Source: Hyaloperonospora brassicae | Taxonomy: Eukaryota; Oomycota; Peronosporomycetes; Peronosporales; Peronosporaceae | Assembly (NCBI GenBank): GCA_947650285.1 | Contig: CANTFL010001327.1 | Location: forward strand, 1 to 64,000 | Direction of reading: 5' to 3' | DNA length: 64,000 nucleotides | Shown here: positions 12,060-24,575 of the stretch, one piece after another | Numbering within the stretch: the stretch's first letter is position 1 | How the letters are laid out: every line of letters starts with the position of its first letter | Program-made: the position numbers and the translations under genes | Notes under the pieces: generated by a model | What the model was told of the DNA's origin: nothing | The model's input: the letters and a program-made list of their open reading frames with translations, nothing else | Database searches by the model: none

Positions 12060-12529
12060 TCGAATAATATTTGAAGCAACGCTCAGTAGTTTGGTTGTCG
12101 GAGGCGAATTGCGCCGAGAAGCTAACTGCACGAACACTCCTAGCTAATCAAAAATGGTCGCCTGCGCAGAAGCAATAGCGGCTGTAAGATCCATCGAAGG
12201 GTCCAAATTCTGCCGATGGTAAATTCTGTTGACTGTTAGGCGGGGATCGTCGATAGAACGTAAACGGGTATATATTATGATAAGAAATATTTGCGAAGAA
12301 AAATTGAGTCGTGCCATTTATTCTCATCGATCAAGCATCCAAGATTCGAGCGCCGCAACACTATATTAAAGGACGCAGCAAGTCGAAGTAAGGAAGTGCT
12401 TACGTATTCCTGAGCCTCAGCCAAGTGGATAACCCATGAAGTGCATATCAAAGGGGCACGGTCCGGTGGCTTAAAGATGTCGGACCCAAGATGGTAAGTG
12501 TATAATTGTGATCCTATGTCCCAGACTAA

Positions 12530-12800
12530 GCCTTAAAATCGTCGAAAACAGTGAGAATAATGGAGCGAAAAATCCCATAATCCACAAAAATATAGTCTAT
12601 GCACGAAGCACAGTTCGTACCGGTGAACCCGTTAACGTCGATATGCTGAAGTCGTTAGGGGTCGACCAATCGTAATGCCGACACCCAATTAAGCAATTCG
12701 TCCCGGCCTCGAAGGCGATCCCAATTGGATAAACACGCGTATCCAGTTGATTGGAAACTTCCGTATTGAAGTCTCCCATAAAAATGTCGTGGGCGTCATC
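12530..12800 (-). pseudogene. LINE AP-like endonuclease fragment
   Basis: The minus frame contains D-I-F-M-G-D-F-N (12800-12765), the conserved GDFN of LINE endonucleases. About 55 codons later, in a shifted frame, is I-D-Y-I-F-V-D-Y-G-I-F (12600-12570), matching the R-x-D-Y-I-F motif. The two motifs are in the right order upstream of the RT. Frameshifted and inactive. Confidence 0.65.
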
Positions 12801-13440
12801 GTAGAAGTGACGAGGTAGGGCCGAAAAAAGTTTCGGTCGGTATTCCGGGGAGGCAGGCGCATATACTACATGAATGTAGGTACAAATAGAATCCAGCGTT
12901 ACCGCAACCAGTACATAGCGGGATAGAAGCAGCGCAGAACTGGCGTAGCAGAAAGTAACATCTTATAGATCACGAATTGGACTTGTTGTAGTAAAAAGCT
13001 ATCCCACACCCGCCATCCCACCAAAGGAGTTCATTTTTAATTTGTGACAAATACTTAAATTAAGCCGGGAAGCATTTTGCCAGAGGTATTTGACCCTATT
13101 AAGGCTCTAAGATCCAGTAAAACGGGTCTCTTGAAGGCCTACCATGTAAAAATGTTGGAAATTTAAATCAGGGTAGAAAGCGTAATGGCATTGTAGCCAT
13201 TGGCGTTATTTAAATAGCCCCGAAGGGCCCAAGGCGCCTTAGAGTAAAGCTATAGATGGTGAACTACAGCGGTGGTTCGCTTTCGTAAATAGGCAAAAGT
13301 GTCTTGAAGATCGGCAGGGACATCCGCAGTTATTATTTGCTCCATAAGTGGAAACAGTGTAATGTACAACAAGGTCTTTTCGTCCTTAAGAATCGAAAGA
13401 GGGTGAGGCAGGGCCGACGCTAACTTACCAAGGATGAAGC

Positions 13441-14313
13441 CTAGTTTAGGGAATCCATGTAGATGCTGCTTGCAATGGATTGGAGGGCTAGATCAAACTC
13501 AGCTAAATTTACTTGGTCCCAGTAGTAGACCTGATCCTGGCAAAGTTGGCTGAGAACTAATTGATAGTCAAAGTTAGTCATTGCAGGATACAAGGTGCCA
13601 AGCCGCGTTGAAAGTTTGCCGTCGTCCGGCAAGGGGTAATGGCGAGTTGCAGCGACTCGAAGCACCGTATGAGCAAATACCTTTGTGCGGAGGTGAAAGT
13701 TGTCAGAAGCTTTGGTGTCTAACAGAACACACAAAAGACTTGGTTGGGCTTGAACCGTATACATTACGTTACCCTGATCGTACTCAAAGTGAAACTTGCG
13801 CAAAACCTCATCGGTCACAGCACAAAGCTCATGAAGTGTCAAGTTCTCCCCCGAGCCTTGATAAATGGCCGAATAAAGCATCCGTTCAGGAAATGCAGCA
13901 AGTTCCACATAGATACTGACCGGACGCAGAGTATCAAGCGATCGATCCTAGAGGAGGAAGCCTTGATCCGGAGGTATAGAGCCGCTGTACCCTTCGCTGA
14001 GCCATTCGTAGGAATTAACCAAGGAAATGAACAGATATTCCAATCGGGAGGGAGGAAGAGTCGCTTGGTGAACATCCCGTTCAGGGTTGGTCCTGAAGAC
14101 CATACACTTGGTCTGTTTGATACTGGCGGGGACGAATAGATACGAGTCTATAGCGCCGACCGGAAAAGCAGGTGCTTTTTCAGTAAGCCTAAGATAAATA
14201 GAGCGAATCGTGATAGCCGACTCTATTTCATCTATGGCACCAAAATTACCGGAATTCGAGCCAGACGTACCCACACTTTGCGACTCATCGTCAAGGTCGG
14301 AGACGTCAGCCAT
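13441..14313 (-). pseudogene. LINE ORF1-like frame with one internal stop
   Basis: From the ATG at 14313 the minus strand stays in one frame for 291 codons with a single TAG near 13948. The first part is Ser/Asp/Glu-rich with an acidic start; the second begins E-L-A-A-F-P-E-R and is mixed alpha-helical in character. It lies upstream of the endonuclease on the same strand, the position of ORF1 in L1-type elements. I recognise no RRM or zinc knuckle. The assignment is by position only. Confidence 0.45.
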
Positions 14314-14795
14314 GGATCTATTTTCGTCCGAGTCGCTGTCATTGTCAGACGCAGGCGGAGTGTCCTCGTCAGCCGTTAACGTGAAGGGAGATGGAGCTTA
14401 AACCTTACTGCCCGACTGAATTTTCGATCGTAAGGCTGCAATAATTGCTGGAATGGTGCGGTTATACGCTTCCAAGCGATGGTGCATCACAGCAAATACT
14501 TCACCAGTGAACTGTATCGGGCGGAGAGGGGTGCGCCTATCCAGTATAACAGATGGTAAGGCGACTTTTAGTTAAAGTGTACCCGGCGGTTGCGAGAGCG
14601 TAGACCATTGATCACCTGAGCCGGTGTAATATAAACCGGCGGAGTTCCTTGGTGGGCAAATTAGTCATAGGTGAGCCCATCCGACACGTTGTCGGGTAGG
14701 CGCTGAATATCAACTTAGTCCTAATGGGAGTATTTATAAGTAAGTTTGGACCTTGAAATAGCAACCGTAGATGGATACACTCATTCCCCTCAATT

Positions 14796-15169
14796 TTATA
14801 CATACCTCCCGATCAGTACGCAGAGAGCTAATACCAGCGTTACAGATTGTTTGAAAGTCCTGTAAATGCGCAAGGCTCTCCTTCCACAGAATGGGTTTAG
14901 TCGACCAGTCAAAAACTTCATGAGTTCCGTGTCGTAAAACGTGGACGAAAGATCACGGGCAGGTATATATGTCGGCAGAAAAAGCTCGGGCGAAACCTGT
15001 TGAAGCACGCCCACGAGAACGGCACAACGGTTGTCACACACAGCGCAAAAAGGGTCCAGCAAGACACCATCATCCTTCTCAAATTCAGCGTCTGTAGGGC
15101 GAAAAATGTCCACTCAGGGGGCGGCTGTCCGCCAGGCCTGACGCCATTTTTTATCCCGTGTATCGCCAC
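14796..15169 (-). pseudogene. 5' LINE fragment with C-x2-C-x3-C cluster
   Basis: The minus frame 15113-14796 (105 codons) contains D-P-F-C-A-V-C-D-N-R-C-A, a small cysteine cluster, in the 5' part of the LINE relic. It may be part of ORF1 or the 5' UTR. Identity is uncertain. Confidence 0.25.
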
Positions 15170-15920
15170 TGCCCCTACTCATACGAACAGACGACGTGAT
15201 GACGAAATGGAACCGGTGATATACAAAAGGACAGCTGACGATGGGTTAGTCGAGAAAGGTCAGATGGGAAGCACCTCTCTATGTCCTCGGAACAGCAGAG
15301 AGCGGTAAAGACGAGAATTCAACAGATGGGAAGTACCACATATACATTGCAGGAACCAGTCACACGGCAGAGACGATAGAAAAGAGCCACAAACCAAAAG
15401 ACGGAAATGGAAAGGCGGATGCCGCAGAGCTAGTGTCGAGGACACCTAAGCAAACACCAGTCGAAAGGTACCTCAATACCCGGACCAAGTAAAAGTAAAG
15501 CCTACCTCTGAGTGTTCGAATTACTCCACGTAAGTTATACTTTTTAACGACCACGCCCGTTAGGCCTAGCGTCCGGGTACGTGTCACAAAGAAAACATCT
15601 CGATGTTAGAGTCGTGCTTCCAAGGTAGTTGTGGCCAACCCAGTCGGTTCGTTTTGGAAAAGACTTAACGCGAACCCAAGTTTCGTAGCAGGTTTATGCT
15701 TCCAGTAAAGACTGTAAGCGCCTAATTGACTAGGTAGAAAGAAATTCGGAGGCTTAAGGCTGAGGCTCAGCACGACCCGGTAAGGGATTTTAGAGCAAGG
15801 TGTGCAGGCGAAATAACAGCGGAAGAGCAAGCGTTGGCCTGTATCTGTCCACTTGTGTTGTAGCTGGCAAATTGAGGAATTCATTTATTGGTAGGGGCAA
15901 ACTTCCCCACGTCAATCTAG

Positions 15921-18900
15921 GATGCATGACCATATTCAGATGCAACATAATTGTTCATATGTTGTGTAGGCTAAAATACATACACATAAACCAATTAATT
16001 ATACATTTATTTATCGCTGTTCACTAAGCCAATAAGAGTGGAGGTAGTCTCAGCTAGATATCAAGATAGCTTTTGTCGTTAAGTAACGATAAGTCATCTT
16101 TTCTGTCCGTCAGCATTTCGGATATGACAATTCAAAGTTTATCCTATGCATTTATAAACGAAATTACGGCTTTTCTGCCGCGTCGTCTTATTATTTATCA
16201 GTGCGCATAACCTATAATGCGTAAGATCCATATTTGTTTTGATAGAGTGTGTCATATTCTTCTCTAATGTAGTCGTTAGCGATGCTGGATATAATATCAT
16301 CATCGTAAGATTCTCCGTGTCAGCAATGACTTCACTCTATCACTCTGTATGTCTTGTTCGTAATTTATGTGGCCGTTATCTTTAAAGGTAGTGTCAAGTT
16401 AATGTCGGCACTTTATGAGCAGAAGAGATAGATTATCAATTGTTCGATCCCTCTCCTTATATATGTGGTCACAGTGTATTTCGAGATAATGGAAAAAATG
16501 AGATAATCATTTGCAATAAAAGTTAGATGCGCTATCGACGCATTTCCATAGCTATATACGTAATATCCTTAATTGGCAACAAACTTCAATAAGTCGTTCA
16601 TGAGCAGAGTATTTGATTAAGATCACCTACAAAGTACACGAATAGGACGCTTCAATCCGTACATTTGCCGTGGATGATGAGAAGTTTACACATACACTGC
16701 TCTTATAGTATCAATTACTGGCTTGCCAGAACCACGTATAAAAATGAGGCACTTGATCGTAGGATTCACAGGATATTGCGCAAAGGAAATTATGCATATT
16801 GATGAAACAAGAGTGAAGTCTTTTGTTATTATAGGCCCTATAGCGTCATTAAAATGAATCATCTGGCAGATTAAACGATTAAGAAACTTAGAGCACCAGT
16901 AATGTTACGTTATCTTCGATATTCCCGCAAACAAAGCTTATTAAAAAGTACTTTTACCATTCCATTATGACTATTAAAGGCTATCATGGTGAATAAAAAT
17001 GAAGGAATAAGCATTATTCTGCCAAAAACTTTGTTATAGTCAATTGACTGGCCGACAAAGTGTTACTGGTGTGGCCAGCGAAAATCTCGGGTGAACGTTA
17101 AATGCCTTTTAGGTCCACATTGTCTATCAGAGCACCCTAACACTGAAACATCCTCACCAACGGCAGATCGACATTAGCAGCACCATAAAATCGAGGTTGA
17201 TACTCACGACCTCTATTTAATAGCGCATTTCATCGTGGCTTTCGTATCGGATTACTGACTTCCAAAAGGTTTATATAAAGCTGTGATAAAATAGGTATGT
17301 ATTCTTTACGTAATATAAAAGAGCTCATGTTCCAACGTACTTACGCCTATCCCACAATATCCATCATTACCAAGAATAGGACGAATCTACCAATGTTGTA
17401 TCCGTTCTTTTATTAATAGAGACAGACAACGCAGCCGATTCGCAAATAGTCCACGCAATGGCGCATCAGCGACAAAGTCAATCCGTCCGGTATAGTAACC
17501 CGCAAAAAATGTATATTTCTTAAAGACGTCAACTCTCGACATTTTTTATAGGAGGAGTGAACTACTAGCGGTCATGGGTGATATCAAATGGGTCTGTTTG
17601 AAATATACAATGCATATAACCAAGAAAATAAACGCGAAATTGGCCAGCATTTTTTCATCGCGTGAAGTTCTTGTACTTCGCTCGTGCAAATCACAATAAA
17701 TGCGGCTGCCGCGATGGATATAATAACCACGTGATCTTTACGGTCTGCTTTGTAGCATGTAATGTGTAGCCGATTTTATGTTGCTACCCCATATCCATGT
17801 TATATAGTATATTAATCATCATTTTTGTCAACATCGATAAATCGTCTTAATAAACGTTTAATGTTTTACATAATTGCTGGGGCGTGGTCCGACATGGGTC
17901 TTTCTCTATTATTTCCAACACCAAGAAAGATATAAAGTCATATAGGCGCAATTGCGCAAGAAATTTTGCAAATACGCCGCCAAGTAACGACGTTTCATTC
18001 TTTTCGACATCGACTTATTAAGGTTAGTAAGATATCGCGTTATGATATTCAGGACAAGGATGTGCGCTTTTTATACATAAACGTAAAAAGATAACGTTAT
18101 TTTCTTGGGACACATCTTTACCTCTTGAGGTTTGGGGAAACTGATGATTGATAATTCGTAAAATATTCTTACGAGAGTGGATTCTGTGGAATAGTGAATC
18201 CTTCTTTTTGTTCATAGGCCAACTATCAACAACCTCGTTGTCTGTATAGCTCGGAGTGTCATCTCGCACCGATCTAGATACTTTTTAACACCTCTCATGA
18301 CGTGTCATGGAAAGTATGGCCGACGTTACATTACCTTTACTCCTAAACATTTCCGCTGAGGTACCAAATGCTTCTCACTGGATGTCCTATTCCTACTTGA
18401 TGTCCTATTCACGCAGCTTTATGGTCGAAATGAAGTCACTCTTCCTCATACTATCTATATCTACGTATGTTATCTACATCAGCAAGCAATCCGGTTTTGT
18501 TGCAGCTATAAATTTATGAAACGCGTTCAATGTACATCGTCCTTCCGTGACTTTTCTCACAAAAGAAGGACAGATGTATGGTGAGCTTGACTCATACAAT
18601 GGTTCGTTTCGAAAAGATCGTTATATATCATCGTTGGAAATTACTTGTTTCGGACGCGTTGTGTATTTTTTTATAAAAATATCTCGAACTGTTATCAAAT
18701 TACATGTCGTTACTAGTGCCTTTATATATTAGGTATCGCACAACATATATAAAAAAGTATGATGTAAGTCAATTACTTTCATAACAAATCCCCACAAATG
18801 TTAACGACAGAAAGAAACGTGTATCAGCTCATCGAAGTCTCCCTCATTGAAGAAGGTTTCACATAAACATGCTGCTAAGACCTTTTTGCATTCATCTTAT

Positions 18901-19870
18901 ACAGCTGATGACGGGGTTCGACAACGTTCTCGTCTTTAGAAACAAAATTGCCGGATATGTACTTCAACAACGGCGCAGCTTTTGCCATGATCGTTTCACT
19001 TGGATCGTTGCCAGCCATATTTTTAGAGGAAGTGTTGGTGGCGCTGTCATCATCAGTGTACATGGCCTTGCACTTGATCCTTCTACGAAAAGATATTAAT
19101 GTCTTCTGCATATTATATGAAATGCTACTACCTAGTTATCTAGGGTATATTGTCGGATTGTGCTTAGCTATGGTAGCATTATCACATACAATTATTTCAT
19201 GATAAGCAGTCTAGTCGACCTTGATTCACGCGAAGGAGCTTTTGTGTAAGACATACTTTTTCCTTTTAACCTGCCTGATATGTAAGTATTCATCAACGAG
19301 TCCACTTCCCTTCTTTGAGCAACCAATCTCTGGCGCTGCCTTTAGTCAAAGCTTATACCGGCAGTTTGCCTTGTATTGTCATGTTTAAACACGCATAGAT
19401 CTTGTGTAGTCTTACTAACGACCAAAATACCCATACTACTTCGGGCTAATTCGCAGAAGGTTCAAACGCTCATTAAAATTATAGGGTCTATCTTGACGGC
19501 ACATGATGAACAGGTGGCAGTCATTTTCACTACTCGATGCAGACAACTGAAGAATATGTTGTGTCATCTAATCCATTATAATCAAATATTACTCAAAATA
19601 AGTCAGATATGTTTAGTACAAATAACTGTGCCTTATACTTCTTCGTTTTTATTGCATAGCTTTTTTTGTTTGATACACGCCTCGTCGATGCGACAGATGC
19701 GCCTTTGTAACGAGGCAAAATCTTCGTGAGTTGTCCTAACATAGTTGCATTATCAGGTATATAAAGGACTTGCAAGGTTATAAAATCGCGCTTATGTTAA
19801 TATTTTACCGATAACTATCATATTTTAAAAACTCCCATATACCCCTTGATAGCTAAGTACCAGTGGTATC
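15921..19870. other. AT-rich intergenic DNA, nothing recognised
   Basis: About 4 kb of AT-rich sequence between the LINE and the family-B element. Open frames are short (84 codons or fewer apart from 117 codons at 19376-19729) and have no motif. I see no tRNA or rRNA signatures. Confidence 0.5.
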
Positions 19871-21000
19871 TGTCTAAAAAGACTATAGAAATTCTCTGTG
19901 GAGGAACTGATCGCATTCTCGTTATGTCCGAGCCAGTTAAGGGTTGGCTGCCCGATCCCACATCTGGTCAGATCGCGTCCATTGGACAGTCAGACCAAAA
20001 TGGATATCAGATCGGGCAGGTTGGGACCTGCGATGTTGTGTCAAGGTATGAGGCGGAAGGTAACGTTGGCGATCAGTCGATCTAGAAGGGAACCGCGATC
20101 AGCAAGGCAATCGCGATCAAGGAGGCGATCGAGATCGTGATTAGTGATCGAGATCGTGATCAGTGATCAGGTAGGTGATCGCGATCAAGTTGGTGTGGAG
20201 CTCACCATGTGGTTCGCGATCAGCAAGGCGATCACGATCAGGAAGCGATCGAGATCTTGATCAGTGATCAGGTATGTGATCGCGATCTGACAAGTATATC
20301 AGGTGTGGGCCACGATACTACAAGGTCGATACCGTACAGAGAGAGCGACATGGGGCAAACGATGTCCAAGACATGAAGATAGGGAAAGGGTTGTTTGGTT
20401 TTGATTGGTTAACAATAAACAGAGTTCAATTTGCTTCAAAGTACACGTGCCGACTTCTCCGTCGGGTAGATCATTGGCCACCCGACGTCAAGGAAAGATG
20501 TACACACTTTTATCATGTGATATCCCCTGATTGTTTGGCCAGAAATCAAGATATCTCAAACAACACTCCAACTGCGACTGGACGCAGGAAATCCTTTGTG
20601 GTTGAGGACCCAAGATCGCGAGACGGCTCAAGTGGTCAGAAGGCTCGCGATTCAAGGTCTATATTTGGACAAGGCGAACTGTTACAGATCAGGGTGACTC
20701 ATATCGAGCACCCCACAAGCATACAAGTGATCGCGTGACGAATTCCACGTGATCACACCAACCCCGATCGTGGTGTGAAGATTTCCACACCGTGATCGAA
20801 CCTCGACCCCATCTCAAACACGGTCAAGTTTTCCATTGACACGAGTCCACCTGGAAGAGTGCAACCCGCCCCACCAACGGGTACACAAGGTGAGGAAGAC
20901 CATCAAGAACATATAATTGGAGTACCCCCTCCGAGGACGTCCGGGCACCAGTGGAGAATTGGGATCGACTCCTCAAAAGAGAGATCACCACTCTATTACA
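19871..21000 (+). repeat. Left (5') LTR of element B
   Basis: It repeats at 38082-39212. It begins TGTC and ends ATTACA immediately before the primer-binding site. From 19881 on I count roughly 20 differences over ~1.1 kb, clustered near both ends. It contains a dense GATC array (20071-20287). Frame 20373-20738 is inside the LTR and recurs at 38585-38950; it is probably not a gene. Confidence 0.85.
20071..20287. repeat. GATC array in left LTR of element B
   Basis: There are 21 GATC tetranucleotides in 217 bp, many as GCGATCGAGATC or GTGATCAGTGATCAGG. About one would be expected. The array is itself an imperfect duplication: CGCGATCAGCAAGGC begins both halves. The same array recurs in the right LTR. 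Confidence 0.9.
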
Positions 21001-21001
21001 A

Positions 21002-21020
21002 TGGTGCGCGTGCCCGGGTC
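21002..21020 (+). other. Primer-binding site of element B
   Basis: TGGTGCGCGTGCCCGGGTC starts one base after the left LTR. It begins TGG, complementary to a tRNA 3' CCA, and is GC-rich like an acceptor/T-arm. The exact tRNA cannot be named without tRNA sequences of the species. Confidence 0.7.
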
Positions 21021-21513
21021 TTCTGGTGACTCGGGATTTCTCCGTAAGTCCCTGATTCAAGATGTAAAGATAAAAACTGAACCTGGTATTGAAGCTTTGA
21101 TGGTCAAGGAATTGTCACAGACGTGTGAGTCTGAAAGATTTCCAGTTCACCAGAGTTTCGAAATGAGCTCTAATGACAAGAAAATTAAAGAGGAAAATCG
21201 ATCGCTCGATTTGGAAGAAAAAAACTCAAATATCTCCTGAGGTCCCTTCGGGGACCACCGCGGATCGTGCTACAAAGCATAATTTGCAGGTTGAAACCCA
21301 TCGGTTAAAACCGAGCAAAAGTTGTCCAAATTCCCAATCACAGTCTCGAGAAAAGATCGATCGAAGACTGTGAGGGTGAAAGAAACAACGACCGAGCCCG
21401 ATCAACGTGATCAAGTTTAAAACCAGACCAGGAAGCCGTTAACGTTCGTAGAAGACATGATCAAAATGGAAGGGTGGCGATATGCAGAACTGGCCAAGAT
21501 GTACGAGTAGAAG

Positions 21514-23340
21514 ATGCTCAAGAATCTACTACCAAGCGACCCAGTACTCCAAGTGCTTAAGCCAGAACTAATCGACGTGTTTCAAGGTCCGGTATCAACC
21601 CTGGCAAGTGCATCAAACATGCTGGTAGAAATCTATGGGATCGGGCTAATTTTGCATGAAGCTGGATTCGTGGCGGAGATGATCGATGTGAAAGGTTTGT
21701 TGGATTTTGATCCAGATCAAATTACCTGCGCATATCGATCGTTGTACGAGAAGCTGATCCCTTTCAAAGACAAAGCCAAATTTGAAGATCAAGCGAGTAC
21801 CACGATTGCGGACATGACGAAGTAATACCACACGGGGTCGTCGCATTGTGCCTCAGCGTAATCCGAGATCGACTCAGACGCCTCGATCGGCATTTGACGG
21901 ATGTCACTAGGTCCTAGTGGATACGCTCTTCTGCATGATCGCGCCAAAAGAATCAGGGCTGAGCCGCGATCGGCAGCTATACGCACCACCAGAGATGACG
22001 CATCGGCCTTACAAGGAAACCTGCTGTCTTACATTGATAACGCAATGAAGCGATTCGAACAGAGAAAGCGGAACAAAGCCTGTCAAGCGATCTATCCAAG
22101 TCAAGCAATCAAGATGCCTAGAGCGCAAGAGACATACTTTCCGGACGTTGAGATGGAGTCGGTCAGATCGCCTCAAGGTCAATCAGACTTCGGCGATCCC
22201 CGAAGACACCCCCATACGAATCGAATCGGGAGGACTTGAGGCATCCATTAAGGGCGCCTGCGGAAGTTTCGACGAACTCAAGACCGTCTCCCCAACGTAT
22301 TTGTTTCTCGGTAAACGGCGATCTGTATTATTTCAATGGAAGAGATCGAGACGAAGATCAGTCCAGACGCTGGACCAGTAAGGTCAAGATGGCGTTTCTA
22401 ACGAACCAAATACCGGATGAAGAGAAATGCCTGGTATTCGGTGATCTACTGACAGGACCGGCACAGAAGGGGCACAGTCAACTTAGTAGCACTTCTCGTC
22501 GCACGTGGAAATATCTGCTGGAAGATCTCATGGTACAATATGGAGGGTACGGCGTGTCAAATGCCAGCCAGTATTACCACGCGCGCCAACGACCGGATGA
22601 AACCCCGCTGGAGTATTTGCATCGATTGAATGGGGTTGCGATCCGAGCCAAGGTCGCTATTCGAGAAGGAAGACACGCTACGCGGCGTAAACATGTTGAA
22701 CATTTTATTTTTACGCTGGACGATCGCGATTTAGCGAAACAGTTGACTCTACTACGATTGGCGGTCGACGACGACATGGAAGAAACGTTGCGAACGTATC
22801 AGCGGATGGAAAAACGGTACAAGAAGGCGTTGATGGGGTCAAAAAGTTTCATTAGCCATCAAAAGTTAATGATGATCAGGTGCTGTTAAAATCAACCCGA
22901 GCCGTACGAGCGATCAGGGTTGAAAGCGAGAGCAGCATTTCAGATTCGGACTTAAGCGGATAGGAAGAGGACGTGGACCGGCGCAGAGTTTGTGCAACTA
23001 CCGTCCCCACTCGAGTGCAATCAAACCAAGATCATCGTATTCCGCATTAAGAAGCTGATCGGGAGGATTTACGCGATCACGGAGAACGATCAAAACCGTG
23101 CATTCCCTGTGGATCGATTACGCTAAATGACCGTGGCTTCTGGAAGCGATTGACCTACCAGAAGTGCGGTCGTAAAGGGCATCCATCGGATAAGTGTTTC
23201 TGCGCGTGAACAGCTTGTAGAAAAGCGCATGAGAGTGGCAAGTTACCTTTGGAGAATTCATACAATCTGATGCACAAGAGGTATGCGCCTACCAAGCACG
23301 CAGGAATGTTTCCGTCCGAGGCATAGAAGATGTTAAACCA
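21514..23340 (+). pseudogene. gag: gag of element B, decayed
   Basis: The Gag structural protein packages the retroelement RNA. Frames 21514-21825, 21901-22239 and 22236-22889 together hold it. The best part, 22236-22889 (217 codons), has the oomycete gypsy Gag wording F-N-G-R-D-R-D-E-D followed by W-x-S-K-V-K-M-A-F and the retrotransposon-gag core. At 23160-23320 two degraded zinc knuckles follow: K-C-G-R-K-G-H-P-S-D-K-C, where the first Cys has become Tyr, then A-C-R-K-A-H-E-S-G-K, where cysteines are lost. It is broken by frameshifts and stops. Confidence 0.75.
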
Positions 23341-23629
23341 GGATGCTCGCCAGGATGGAATCTAATACGAGCCGAGCGTTCTAGGCTCTGCATTAATGCA
23401 TTGGTTGTGAGACAAGCGAAGGATCAAGAAGTTGACGATCAGACCGGATCGATAGCTGATATACGTATTGATTCAACTTGTATCCCGGCAATTTCAAGTG
23501 TGCAACGAATTGATAAATACACTCGGTCAGTCGTGAAGATGGAGCTCGATCTCGCACCACGTGAATCAAGTGGGTATTGTAAATTACACACCCCTGGAAA
23601 GTGGTTCAAGCAGGCTAAAGCGGTTGGCA

Positions 23630-23960
23630 AGATCAATAATGAGAAGGCCACTATTGTTTGAGTCCGGTGCTGAAGTGTCAATCATCGACACCACCTTTGC
23701 TCGTAAGGTAGGGTGCATGATCGACGAAATCCAGAGTCGAGAATGTGTCGGCATAGGCGAAAACGCATACATGACAATTGGGCGTACCGAGATTAAAATT
23801 ATATTAGACGGCTCACTAGTGTAATATTTCGACGTATGGGTCGGCGATCAAATCGGTCAAGAGGCCATACTGGGTATGGATTTCATGGTTCTGGCGGGGA
23901 TTCGCTTGGATCTAGCGAATACAACGCTGTGTTTACCCGAGGAAGCCCGCATTGGGTAAG
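23630..23960 (+). pseudogene. Aspartic protease of element B, decayed
   Basis: One frame reads P-L-L-F-E-S-G-A-E-V-S-I-I-D, then after an in-frame TAA at 23822, A-I-L-G-M-D-F-M. These are the flap-to-core motifs of a retropepsin. The usual catalytic D-S-G-A is E-S-G-A here, so the active-site Asp is lost as well as the frame. It lies between gag and the RT, as in other gypsy elements. Confidence 0.75.
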
Positions 23961-24250
23961 CGGGGCGTAAACCACCTTATTGATCAACAATTCAAGCGCT
24001 CAACCTGAATAATTTACACGTGATGATACCAGTTGGCAAACGAACGGAAGTGAAATTAATATTGCGCCTTCAAGATCTAAACTCTAAGTAAGACGAGACG
24101 TGGAATGGGTAACAACTGTGACTAATGGGCCTGGCAGCATCAAATATCTACAGCTCACAAACCTATGTGATTGCGAGGTGATTTTACGCTGGGAAACTCC
24201 ATTAGGGCTGTGGGCGGTAACGGACACGATAACCCGATCGCAGAGGTACG

Positions 24251-24570
24251 TGTAACGGGCTATAATAACCCGTTACTTAACTTACACTATTGTTTTGAGG
24301 AAGCTCAAAACCCAAGTCTTTGGTGTTAAGTATTTTTAACTCTGTTTATATTTCTGTCTTTTAAATCATCCTAAGTACGAATGGTTCCTTTGGACTCATG
24401 GGAACCACTCGATCTACGTGCCTATATCTTACTGTCTCATAATGGATTGAGACCATCAAACCAGCTAAAAGGTACGACGTGCTACTTTCGCTGCTTCGAA
24501 AGTAACACCCCTACTTAAGTAACAAGAAAACTTAATCGAAAGTACTTATGTAACGGGGTGGCCCATTACA
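24251..24570 (+). mobile_element. Solo LTR in element B, with 5-bp TSD
   Basis: The 320-bp sequence begins TGTAACGGGC and ends GGCCCATTACA, matching the terminal style of family A but otherwise different. It is flanked by GTACG at 24246-24250 and 24571-24575, a 5-bp target-site duplication. No internal domain follows, so it is the product of recombination between two LTRs. It also shows inverted repeats: 24252-24276 (8 bp), 24293-24310 (7 bp), 24382-24407 (7 bp) and 24483-24504 (8 bp). Confidence 0.85.
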
Positions 24571-24575
24571 GTACG

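Larger units (their letters stand above)
8390..15920 (-). mobile_element. Decayed L1-like non-LTR retrotransposon (LINE)
   Basis: Read on the minus strand, this ~7.5 kb block has the LINE order: an ORF1-like frame (14313-13441), an AP-type endonuclease (about 12790-12530), reverse transcriptase (about 11240-10830) and a post-RT segment (about 10640-10280). The ends are set only by a change of base composition against AT-rich flanks; no poly(A) tail or target-site duplication was identified. In-frame stops occur roughly every 40-80 codons in the RT part, so it is inactive. Confidence 0.75.

Noticed and set aside
18875..19202. Overlapping plus and minus frames before element B
   Set aside because: They are short, overlapping and without motif; I could not connect them to a family.
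20373..20738. 121-codon frame repeated at 38585-38950
   Set aside because: The duplication is explained by the two LTRs of element B, and there is no coding motif.
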